NCBI GenBank assembly: GCA_963808775.1
Contig: CAWEGR010000006.1
Location: 36,051 to 100,050, forward strand
Direction: 5' to 3'
Origin: JACVRW01 sp963808775
Lineage (GTDB): Bacteria > Actinomycetota > Thermoleophilia > Solirubrobacterales > Thermoleophilaceae
Length of the DNA stretch: 64,000 nucleotides
The translations under genes were made by a program, and so were the position numbers. The notes under the pieces were generated by a model. It had not been told where the DNA came from. It saw only the letters and a list, made by a program, of their open reading frames with translations, and made no database searches. Positions within the stretch are counted from its first letter, which is position 1. The number at the start of each line of letters is the position of its first letter. Below are positions 7,822 to 14,802 of the stretch, one piece after another.

Positions 7822-9080
7822 GCGTGGCGGTCGACGCGGACCGCGTGCTCGCGGACCTGCGCGGGCTCGCGGAGCTCACCGGCGGACCCGACGGCGCGCG
7901 GCGCGTCTGCTGGACCGACGAGTGGGTGCGCGCCCGCGAGTTCCTGCGCTCGCGGCTCGCCGAGCTGCCGGTCGAGGTCTCGGTGGACGAGGCGGGCAAC
8001 CTCTGGGCGGAGCTCGAGGGTGAGTCGAGCGACGGGTTCGTGATCGTCGGCTCGCACACGGACTCGGTGCCGGCCGGCGGCTGGCTCGACGGCGCGCTCG
8101 GGGTCTTCAGCGCCGTGGAGGCGCTGCGCGCGCAGGCCGAGGCCGGGCCTCCGGCGGTCGGACTGCGGCTCGTCGACTGGGCGGACGAGGAGGGCGCGCG
8201 CTTCGGCCGCAGCCTGTTCGGCTCGTCCGCCTGCGCGGGCACCCTCGAGGTCGACGCCGTCCGCGACCTGCGCGACCGCGACGGCGAGCGCCTCGAGGAC
8301 GTGGTCGCCGCCCATGGCGTGGAGCTCGAGCGGGCGCACGAGTCGCACGCGCGGCTGCGCGGCGCCTGCGCGTACCTCGAGCTGCACGTCGAGCAGGGGC
8401 CGGTGCTCGAGAGCCGCGGCGAGCCCGCCGCCACGGTGCTCGGCACGTTCGGCGTGCAGCGCCACGTCGCGGTCTTCAGCGGCCGCGCCGCGCACGCCGG
8501 CGCGACTCCCATGCACCTGCGCCAGGACTCGTTCGCCGCCGCGGCCCGCGCGGCGCTCGAGATCCGCGACATCGGCCTGCGCTCGGACGGCGGCGTCTGC
8601 ACCGTCGGCGGCGCCACGAGCGAGCCCGGCGTGATCACCGCGATCGCGGGCCGCACCGAGATGCTGCTCGACCAGCGCGCGCTCGATGCCGACGTGCTCG
8701 CCCGCATGCTCGCGCGGGCGCACAACGCCTGCACCGACGCCGCCGCGGAGGAGGGCTGCAGCGTCGAGCTGAAGCACATCTGGGACATTCCGCCGATCCC
8801 GTTCGACGAGCGGCTGATCGGGCTGGCGCGGGAGTCCGTCAAGGCGGCGGGCGGCCAGGACACGGCGATCCCGAGCGGCCCGCTGCATGACGCCGCCGAG
8901 ATGGCGCGCCTGATCCCGACCGTGATGATCTTCTCCTCCTCGTCGCCGCCCGTGTCGCACACGCCGGAGGAGGACACCCCCGAGGCGGACCTGCGCGTGG
9001 CGATCGAGGCCTACGGGCGCACGGTGCAGGGAGCGATCGCGCTGGCCGCGGCGGGCGAGCTGCCGCCCCACGCCGGCTGA
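7818..9080 (+). CDS. N-carbamoyl-amino acid hydrolase / allantoate amidohydrolase family (M20)
   Basis: 420 aa from the GTG at 7818, which overlaps the dihydropyrimidinase stop. It is a zinc-dependent M20/M28-fold amidase: SHTDSVPAGGWLDGALG supplies metal ligands H80 and D91, WADEEGARFG the catalytic and bridging glutamates, and HVEQGPVLE a further zinc ligand. The dimerisation domain contains GVQRHVAVFSGRAAHAGATPM, and the C-terminal PSGPLHDAAEMAR lies where relatives carry the last ligand. It removes the carbamoyl group from ring-opened products, giving an amino acid, CO2 and ammonia. It could be L-carbamoylase, beta-ureidopropionase-like or allantoate-specific; the preceding gene favours the first two. 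The next gene starts 2 bases after the stop. Confidence 0.9.
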   Translation: MSVAVDADRVLADLRGLAELTGGPDGARRVCWTDEWVRAREFLRSRLAELPVEVSVDEAGNLWAELEGESSDGFVIVGSHTDSVPAGGWLDGALGVFSAVEALRAQAEAGPPAVGLRLVDWADEEGARFGRSLFGSSACAGTLEVDAVRDLRDRDGERLEDVVAAHGVELERAHESHARLRGACAYLELHVEQGPVLESRGEPAATVLGTFGVQRHVAVFSGRAAHAGATPMHLRQDSFAAAARAALEIRDIGLRSDGGVCTVGGATSEPGVITAIAGRTEMLLDQRALDADVLARMLARAHNACTDAAAEEGCSVELKHIWDIPPIPFDERLIGLARESVKAAGGQDTAIPSGPLHDAAEMARLIPTVMIFSSSSPPVSHTPEEDTPEADLRVAIEAYGRTVQGAIALAAAGELPPHAG

Positions 9081-9082
9081 CG

Positions 9083-10342
9083 GTGGACGAAGCGGCGCGG
9101 CTGCGCGAGCAGCTCGACTACCTCGAGCGCTCGAGCCCCTTCTACGCGGAGCGGATCGCGGGCGAGCGGGCGCTCGAGGCGCTGCCGCTCACGACGAAGG
9201 AGGAGCTGCGGGAGTCGCAGCGCTCCGCTCCGCCCTTCGGCGCCCACCTGTGCGCTCCGCGCGAGCGGCTCGTGCGCATGCACGCGACGTCGGGCACGAC
9301 GGGCGAGCCGGTGGCCGTCGGCTTCACGCGCGCCGACCACGAGCGCAACAGCGCGATCGGCGGCGAGGCGTTCCGGATCGCGGGCGTGCTGCCCGGCGAC
9401 GTGATGGCGCACTGCCTCAACTACACGCTCTACGCGGGCGGGATCGCCGACCACATGGCGCTCGAGGCGAGCGGCGCGACGGTGCTGCCGATCGGGACCG
9501 GCCAGTCGCGCCGCCTGCTCGACCTGATCCCGAAGCTCGGCGTGACCGGGATCTTCGGCACGCTCTCGTACCCCGCCTACCTCGCCGAGCGGGCGCGCGA
9601 GGACGGGCTCGACCCCGCCGCGCTCGGGCTTCGCCACATCGTGACCGCGGGCGAGCCGGGCGCGGGGCTGGCCGCGGTGCGGAGCGAGATCGAGACGGCC
9701 TGGGGCGTGAGCGTGAGGGACTCGTTCGGGATGAGCGACGTCTGGTCGACGATGGCGGGCGAGTGCGGCGAGTCGGAGGGGCTCCACCTGACGACCGGCG
9801 ATCACGCGGTGCTCGAGCTGGTCGACCCCGTGAGCGGCGAGCCCGTCGCGCTCGCGGACGGCGCGAGCGGCGAGCTCGTCTGGACGCACCTGCGCCGCGA
9901 GGCCTCGCCGCTCCTCCGCTACCGCTCGGGCGACCTCGGGCGCGTCTGGACCTCGCCCTGCCCCTGTGGCCGCGACAGCCCGCGGATCGCGATCGACGGG
10001 CGCGCGGACGACATGCTGCGCGTCCAGGCGGTGAACGTGTATCCGCAGGCGATCGCCACGCTCGTCTCCGCGGACGGGCGGCTCGGCCGTCACTGCGTGG
10101 TGGCCGCCGGCGACCCGATCGTGCCGCCGCTCGAGCTCTACGTCGAGGCGGCCGCGGAGGTCGAGCTCGAGGAGCTCGCCGCCCGGCTCGGGGAGACCCT
10201 GCGCGCGCGCTTTGCCGTCATCCGGATCGAGCCCGGGACGCTCCCCGTGGCCGAGCACAAGACCCGCACCGTGTTCAGGACGGCGCGCGGCGACACGCCG
10301 CCGCCCGAGATCGAGAAGCTGAGGAGGAGGGGATCGCCGTGA
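9083..10342 (+). CDS. PaaK-like AMP-forming acyl/aryl-CoA ligase
   Basis: 419 aa from GTG 9083. It belongs to the phenylacetate-CoA ligase branch of adenylate-forming enzymes: the phosphate-binding loop HATSGTTGEPVAVGF, a later DSFGMSDVWSTMAGEC motif, YRSGDLGRVWTSPCPCGRDSPRIAIDGRADDMLRVQAVNVYP (Tyr/Arg-Asp hinge and the CPCG cysteines seen in PaaK) and a C-terminal lid ending VAEHKTRTVFRT. It activates a carboxylic acid as its CoA thioester. In this operon it most likely acts on the carbon skeleton left after carbamoyl hydrolysis (inference). It ends in a GTGA overlap with the enoyl-CoA hydratase gene. Confidence 0.87.
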   Translation: MDEAARLREQLDYLERSSPFYAERIAGERALEALPLTTKEELRESQRSAPPFGAHLCAPRERLVRMHATSGTTGEPVAVGFTRADHERNSAIGGEAFRIAGVLPGDVMAHCLNYTLYAGGIADHMALEASGATVLPIGTGQSRRLLDLIPKLGVTGIFGTLSYPAYLAERAREDGLDPAALGLRHIVTAGEPGAGLAAVRSEIETAWGVSVRDSFGMSDVWSTMAGECGESEGLHLTTGDHAVLELVDPVSGEPVALADGASGELVWTHLRREASPLLRYRSGDLGRVWTSPCPCGRDSPRIAIDGRADDMLRVQAVNVYPQAIATLVSADGRLGRHCVVAAGDPIVPPLELYVEAAAEVELEELAARLGETLRARFAVIRIEPGTLPVAEHKTRTVFRTARGDTPPPEIEKLRRRGSP

Positions 10343-11091
10343 GCGTCAACGTCGAGGAGCGCGGTGGCGCTCGAGTGGTCGAGTGGGATCGTCAGAACAG
10401 GCGCAACGCCTGGGACCTCGGGACGATGAGCGCCATCGCCGACGCGGTCGAGTCCGCCGGGGCCGACCCCGCGGTGCGCGTGATCGCGCTGCGCGGAGCG
10501 GGCGGCCACTTCTCGGCGGGCGACGACCTGCAGGACGCGCTCGAGTCGGACAGCGCGGGATTCGCCGCGACGATCGAGGGCTTCCAGCGCATGACGCGGG
10601 TGGTGCTCGCCGCGCCCGTTCCCGTGATCGCGCTCGTCGACGGCGCCTGTGTGGGCGGCGCGCTCGAGTTCGCGGCGAGCTGCGACCTGCGCATCTGCAC
10701 CGAGCGGATCCGCCTGATGACCCCCGAGGTCACGATCGGCCTGGTGGCATCGAACGCCGGCACGCTGCTGCTCCCGGAGCTGGTGGGCGAAACGGCCGCG
10801 CGTGCGCTGCTCCTGTCGGGCGAGGAGCGCGACGCCGAGTGGGCGCGCGAGCACGGCTTCGCGACCGAGTTCGCCGCGCCGTCCGGCCTCGACGCCCGGA
10901 TCGCCTACTGGACCTCGGTGTTCTCGCGCAACTCCCGCGACGCGATCGCGGCGACCAAGGCGATGTTGAACGCCCGCCTCGGCGCGCTCCTCCCGGCGGC
11001 GATGGACCGCGAGACCCACCACTGCGTCCGGCTCTTCGACGAGCCGGACGCGCGGGCGGCCCTGCGGGCGTTCGCGGAGGCGCGGGGCTGA
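10339..11091 (+). CDS. Enoyl-CoA hydratase/isomerase (crotonase family)
   Basis: 250 aa from GTG 10339, overlapping the ligase stop by 4 bases. Crotonase signatures are present: the first oxyanion-hole strand GAGGHFSAGDDL, the second GACVGGALEFAASCD, and TPEVTIGL. Glutamates are at both positions used by hydratases (in ALEFA and TPEV), so hydration of a 2-enoyl-CoA is plausible rather than a mere isomerase. It is the last gene of the operon that starts at 5414. Together with the ligase it suggests that the product acid is activated and then hydrated or otherwise processed as a CoA ester. Confidence 0.87.
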   Translation: MSVNVEERGGARVVEWDRQNRRNAWDLGTMSAIADAVESAGADPAVRVIALRGAGGHFSAGDDLQDALESDSAGFAATIEGFQRMTRVVLAAPVPVIALVDGACVGGALEFAASCDLRICTERIRLMTPEVTIGLVASNAGTLLLPELVGETAARALLLSGEERDAEWAREHGFATEFAAPSGLDARIAYWTSVFSRNSRDAIAATKAMLNARLGALLPAAMDRETHHCVRLFDEPDARAALRAFAEARG

Positions 11092-11106
11092 GGCGCGCCG
11101 GCGCCG

Positions 11107-12576
11107 CTACGCCGCCTCCTGCCACGCCGGCTCGGCCGACGGGGCGCGCTCGTGCTTCGGCTCCTCGGCGGCGACCGCCACCGGGGTCCGTAGCAGCGCC
11201 AGCGCGGCTCCGATCGCGACGACCACGAGCGCCGCGCCGAGCAGGAACGCCAGCCGGTAGCCGTCCGTGAGCGCCTCGAGGCGCGGCTCTCCGCTCGCGA
11301 GCAGGTCGTCCGTGCGCGTGGCCGAGAGCGTCGCCAGGACCGCCAGGCCGAGCGCGCCGCCCACCTGCATCGTCGTGTTGACGAGCCCCGACGCGAGCCC
11401 CGAGTCGCTCGGGGTCGCGCCCGACATGGCGAGCGTCATCAGCGCCGGGAACGACAGCCCGGCGCCGACGCCGAGCAGGATCATCGACGGCAGCAGGTCC
11501 GTCACGTAGTCGCCGTCGACCGGCACCCCGGCCAGCAGCGCGAGCCCGACCGCGATCAGGACGAGCCCCGGCAGCAGCGTCGCTCGCTCGCCGAAGCGCG
11601 TCATCAACCGCGCCGACACGCCGAGCGAGAACACGCCGATCCCCACCGATACCGGCAGGAAGGCGAGCCCGGTCTCGACGGCGTCATAGCCGAGCACCTG
11701 CTGGAGGTAGAGCGCGCCCAGGAAGAACATCCCGAACAGGCCCGCGACCATCAGCACCTGGACCACGTTCGCGCCCGTCACGTTGCGGGAGCGGAACAGC
11801 CGCAGCGGCATCAGCGGGTTGCGCGCGGTCGCCTCGCGCGCCACGAACGCCGCCAGCAGCAGCAGCGAGACGCCACCCAGCAGGATCGTCCGCGTGGCTC
11901 CGAAGCCGTGGTCGCTCGCCTGCACGATCGCGTAGACGCCGATCATCAGCGCGCTCGTGATGAGCAGGGCGCCGGGAACGTCGGCCCCGCGGCGCAGCCC
12001 GATGCCGTCCTCGCGGCCGACGAGCCGCACGGCGAAGACCGCCGTGGCGATGCCGATCGGGATGTTCACGAAGAAGATCCAGTGCCAGTTGATGGCCTGG
12101 GTGAGCACGCCGCCGGCGAGCAGGCCGATCGAGGCGCCGGCCGAGGCCACGAAGCTGTAGACGCCGATCGCCTTCGCCTGCTCCCTGGGCTCGGGGAACA
12201 TCGTCACGATCATCCCGAGCACCACCGCGGAGGTGAACGCGCCGCCGATGCCCTGGGCGAAGCGCGCGCCGATCAGCACCTCCTGGCTCTGCGCGAGGCC
12301 GCACAGGAGAGAGGCGAGCGTGAACAGCGCGAGCCCGCCGAGGAAGACCGACTTGCGGCCGATCAGGTCGCCGATCCGCCCGGCGAGCAGGAGCAGGCCG
12401 CCGAAGGCGATCAGGTAGGCGTTCATCACCCAGGCGAGGCTCGACTGCGAGAAGCCGAGGTCCTCCTGGATCGCCGGCAGGGCGACGTTCACGACGGTCG
12501 AGTCGAGGATGATCATCAGCATCCCGACGCAGAGGACGACGAGGGCGAGCCAACGATTCGTTTCGGTCCCGGTCAT
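11107..12576 (-). CDS. MFS exporter, DHA2 (EmrB/QacA) family
   Basis: 489 aa from ATG 12576. Fourteen hydrophobic segments can be traced. The N-terminal LDSTVVNVALPAIQEDLGFSQSSLAWVMNAYLIAFGGLLLLAGRIGDLIGRKSVFLGG is characteristic of 14-helix drug:proton antiporters. The tail is a short charged cytoplasmic stretch. It faces the enoyl-CoA hydratase gene tail-to-tail with 15 bases between. The MarR gene lies immediately upstream on the same strand and a near-palindrome (12592-12613) sits 15 bases before the start, so induction by a ligand that displaces MarR is the simple model. Confidence 0.92.
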   Translation of the reverse strand: MTGTETNRWLALVVLCVGMLMIILDSTVVNVALPAIQEDLGFSQSSLAWVMNAYLIAFGGLLLLAGRIGDLIGRKSVFLGGLALFTLASLLCGLAQSQEVLIGARFAQGIGGAFTSAVVLGMIVTMFPEPREQAKAIGVYSFVASAGASIGLLAGGVLTQAINWHWIFFVNIPIGIATAVFAVRLVGREDGIGLRRGADVPGALLITSALMIGVYAIVQASDHGFGATRTILLGGVSLLLLAAFVAREATARNPLMPLRLFRSRNVTGANVVQVLMVAGLFGMFFLGALYLQQVLGYDAVETGLAFLPVSVGIGVFSLGVSARLMTRFGERATLLPGLVLIAVGLALLAGVPVDGDYVTDLLPSMILLGVGAGLSFPALMTLAMSGATPSDSGLASGLVNTTMQVGGALGLAVLATLSATRTDDLLASGEPRLEALTDGYRLAFLLGAALVVVAIGAALALLRTPVAVAAEEPKHERAPSAEPAWQEAA

Positions 12577-12591
12577 GGCCGGACCGTAGCA

Positions 12592-12613
12592 GATCATCCC
12601 AATCGGGACGATC
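12592..12613. promoter_or_regulatory. Near-palindrome upstream of the MFS gene, candidate MarR operator
   Basis: GATCATCCC-aatc-GGGACGATC: 9-base arms with one mismatch and a 4-base centre. It lies in the 53-base gap between the MarR stop and the MFS start, directly before the MFS start codon. Size and symmetry suit a MarR dimer; binding is inference. Confidence 0.5.
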
Positions 12614-12629
12614 TAGGTTGGATCGATTC

Positions 12630-13112
12630 CTACGGAGCCGATCCGTTCGTGTCGCGGGCGCCGCACACGAGCCGGGTCAGGCCCGACAGGAGCGCGCTGC
12701 GCTCGGCCGCGGGCAGCCGCTCGAGCATCTCCTTCTGAGTGGCCTCGATGACCTTGCGCGCCTTGGCGACCCGGCGCTCGCCCGCCTCGGTGACCTTCAC
12801 GACCCGCACGCGGCGGTCGCGGCTCGAGGGCATGCGCTTGGCGAGGCCGTCGGCCTCGAGCCCGTCGAGCGTGACCACCATCGTGGTCTTGTCGAGCCCG
12901 ATCAGGTTGGCGAGCTCGATCTGCGTGTGGTCGCCCGTCATGGCCGAGGCGAGCACGCAGTAGCGCCGCGAGGAGAGGCCGAGCGGCTCGAGGCGGGCGG
13001 ACATCTCCGCCGCCAGCACGTGCTCCGCCTGGCCGAGGAGCCAGCCGAGATTGTCCGTGAGGCAGCCGGGCGATGCCGCCTGCTTCACCGGAGTCTCGAC
13101 CTGACTGGCCAC
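12630..13112 (-). CDS. MarR family transcriptional regulator
   Basis: 160 aa from GTG 13112. A winged-helix core is visible: LSSRRYCVLASAMTGDHTQIELANLIGLDKTTMVVTLDGLEADGLAKRMPSSRDRRVRVVKVTEAG, with the recognition helix around DKTTMVVTLDGLE and the wing DRRVRVV. It is followed by the long dimerisation helices. It is encoded upstream of, and probably with, the EmrB-type exporter, the usual arrangement for a drug- or aromatic-acid-responsive repressor. Its start codon lies inside a perfect 14-bp palindrome (13106-13119), suggesting autoregulation. Divergent from the AraC-type gene at 13164, with a 51-base shared promoter region. Confidence 0.9.
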   Translation of the reverse strand: MASQVETPVKQAASPGCLTDNLGWLLGQAEHVLAAEMSARLEPLGLSSRRYCVLASAMTGDHTQIELANLIGLDKTTMVVTLDGLEADGLAKRMPSSRDRRVRVVKVTEAGERRVAKARKVIEATQKEMLERLPAAERSALLSGLTRLVCGARDTNGSAP

Positions 13113-13119
13113 GTGGCCA
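13106..13119. promoter_or_regulatory. Perfect palindrome over the MarR start codon
   Basis: TGGCCACGTGGCCA, a 14-bp perfect palindrome that covers the GTG start of the MarR gene. A second, overlapping inverted repeat TGGCC-aatgcta-GGCCA occupies 13114-13130. The position between two divergent regulator genes suits an autoregulatory operator, though the recoding of a GC-rich start region by chance cannot be excluded. Confidence 0.35.
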
Positions 13120-13163
13120 ATGCTAGGCCATGGGCAGGAGGGCGGGCTCTAGTCTCGACAGGC

Positions 13164-14015
13164 GTGAGCACCACGCTCCCCGTGGACCGCCTCGACGAGG
13201 GCGTCGTCGTCCAGGTGATGCCGATCGAGAACTTCTCGTTCGAGGTGCCGCGCGAGCCGCACCGGCACGACTATCACGAGCTGATCTGGGTCAGCGAGGG
13301 CGAGGGCGAGCACCTGATCGACGGCGAGGTCGTGCCGGTCGTGCCGGGCACCGTGACCGTGATCGGGCGCGCGCAGGTCCACCAGTTCCGGCGCGTGCGC
13401 AACCTGAGCGGCGCCGTGCTGCGCTTCCAGGACGAGGCGGTCGACGGCAGCGCCGGCAACGTCGGCGGCCGCTGGCTGCTCGCGTGCCGCGGCACCCGCA
13501 CGATCCGCGTGCCGGACGGCGCCTGCGACCAGGTCGGCGGCCTGATCGCCGCCCTGACGGCCGAGGCGGGCGCGAAGCCCGACGAGTACACCGCCGGCGC
13601 CCAGCGCCACCTCGTCTCGACCCTGCTCCTGTGGCTCGAGCGCTGGTTCGATGCCCAGCAGAACGGGCTCGCGCAGGGCGAGGACGGCGACGCGGCGCTT
13701 CACCGCCGCTTCATCGAGCTGCTCGAGCACGACTACGCGCGCCATCACGACGCCTCGCACTACGCCGACGCCCTCGGGGTGCCGCAGGCCGCCCTCTCGC
13801 GCGCGCTGTCGAACATCACGGGCATGTCGACCAAGGAGCTCGTGCTCGACCGGGTGCTGCTCGAGGCCACCCGCCTGCTCCGCTTCACGGACCTGACGAT
13901 CGGCGAGATCGCCCATCGGGTCGGATATCACGACCCGCTCTACTTCTCGCGGGCGTTCAAGCGGGCCGCCGGACGCGCACCCCAGGCCTACCGGCACTCG
14001 GCGCGCGGGAGTTGA
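13164..14015 (+). CDS. AraC family transcriptional regulator
   Basis: 283 aa from GTG 13164. The N-terminal cupin-type sensing domain (PHRHDYHELIWVSEGEGEHLIDGEVVPVVPGTVTVIGRAQVHQF) is followed by a C-terminal double helix-turn-helix: DASHYADALGVPQAALSRALSNITGMSTKELVLDRVLLEATRLLRFTDLTIGEIAHRVGYHDPLYFSRAFKRAAGRAPQAYR. The GYHDPLYFSRAFKR box is the AraC signature. The effector is probably a small molecule held by the cupin pocket (family knowledge); target genes are unknown, with the divergent MarR/MFS pair and yceI being the nearest candidates. Confidence 0.92.
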   Translation: MSTTLPVDRLDEGVVVQVMPIENFSFEVPREPHRHDYHELIWVSEGEGEHLIDGEVVPVVPGTVTVIGRAQVHQFRRVRNLSGAVLRFQDEAVDGSAGNVGGRWLLACRGTRTIRVPDGACDQVGGLIAALTAEAGAKPDEYTAGAQRHLVSTLLLWLERWFDAQQNGLAQGEDGDAALHRRFIELLEHDYARHHDASHYADALGVPQAALSRALSNITGMSTKELVLDRVLLEATRLLRFTDLTIGEIAHRVGYHDPLYFSRAFKRAAGRAPQAYRHSARGS

Positions 14016-14084
14016 CCGCCCCAGGGGCAAAAGTCCATGCATCCGCGAGGTTCTGCCATTGGCGCGGGGGGCTGATCGAGCGAT

Positions 14085-14110
14085 CCTTTGATTGCACACG
14101 CAACCAAAGG
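14085..14110. promoter_or_regulatory. Dyad overlapping the yceI ribosome-binding site
   Basis: CCTTTG-a-TTGC-acac-GCAA-c-CAAAGG: a symmetric 26-bp dyad. Its right arm contains the AAAGG of the Shine-Dalgarno (AAAGGAG) and ends 8 bases before the yceI start. In RNA it would fold with the ribosome-binding site paired; in DNA it looks like a dimer operator. It shares CCTTyGATTG and AAGGAGCACC with the dyad at 4471-4499. Confidence 0.5.
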
Positions 14111-14118
14111 AGCACCAG

Positions 14119-14667
14119 ATGAGCATCGCCGTCACTCAGATCCCCACCGGCACCTACAGCATCGATCCCTCCCACTCGCGCGTCGAGTTCGGCGTGAAGC
14201 ACCTCGGCATCGCCACCGTCAAGGGCTCGTTCGCGACCTTCGAGGGGACGCTCGAGGTGGATGGCGATCTCGAGTCGGCCCGCGCGTATGGCACGGTCGA
14301 CGTCGCGAGCGTCGACACGAAGGAGGCGCGCCGCGACGAGCACCTCCGCTCCGGTGACTTCTTCGACGCGGAGAACCACCCGAAGATGACCTTCCGCTCG
14401 ACCGAGATCCGCCCCTCGGGCGAGGACACGTTCGAGATCGCCGGCGAGCTCGAGCTGCGCGGAGTGACCCGCGAGATCGTGCTCCAGGCCGAGATCACGG
14501 GCACCGAGACCGACCCGTGGGGCGGCGAGCGCGTGGGCCTCGAGATCACGGGTCAGCTGAACCGCGGCGAGTACGGCCTCACCTGGAACCAGGTGCTCGG
14601 CTCGGGCAACATGCTCGTCTCCGACAAGGTCAAGCTCGCCCTCGACATCTCCGCCGTCAGGTCCTAG
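14119..14667 (+). CDS. yceI: YceI family lipid/isoprenoid-binding protein
   Basis: 182 aa from ATG 14119, with AAAGGAGCACCAG before it. The YceI pattern is clear: GTYSIDPSHSRVEFGVKHLGIATVKGSF ... DEHLRSGDFFDAENHPKMTFRST ... LELRGVTREIVL ... GLTWNQVLGSGNMLVSDKVKLALDI. The fold is a lipocalin-like beta barrel that binds an amphiphile such as polyisoprenoid. Unlike the E. coli protein it has no signal peptide, which is usual for actinobacterial members and implies a cytoplasmic location. Expression is probably controlled by the dyad over its ribosome-binding site. A stem-loop terminator follows. Confidence 0.92.
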   Translation: MSIAVTQIPTGTYSIDPSHSRVEFGVKHLGIATVKGSFATFEGTLEVDGDLESARAYGTVDVASVDTKEARRDEHLRSGDFFDAENHPKMTFRSTEIRPSGEDTFEIAGELELRGVTREIVLQAEITGTETDPWGGERVGLEITGQLNRGEYGLTWNQVLGSGNMLVSDKVKLALDISAVRS

Positions 14668-14690
14668 CGACGGGCAGGTCCCCGGGTCAT

Positions 14691-14716
14691 GCGCGGCCGG
14701 CACTCGCCGGCCGCGC
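14691..14716 (+). terminator. Terminator after yceI
   Basis: Stem GCGCGGCCGGC / GCCGGCCGCGC with loop ACTC, followed by a T-rich run (tgcgtttgctttcc). Lies 23 bases after the yceI stop. Confidence 0.8.
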
Positions 14717-14802
14717 TGCGTTTGCTTTCCCCCGGACCCGGAAATATCAGCGGCCACGGTCCCGGTCGGCGGGCGCCGTTCACCTGTGGGGAAGGGTCAC
14801 TC

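Noticed and set aside
6391..9071. Long open frames opposite the dihydropyrimidinase and carbamoylase genes
   Set aside because: They are rich in Arg, Ala and Val with no recognisable motif, a usual mirror of GC-rich codon usage; the plus-strand genes have full catalytic motifs.
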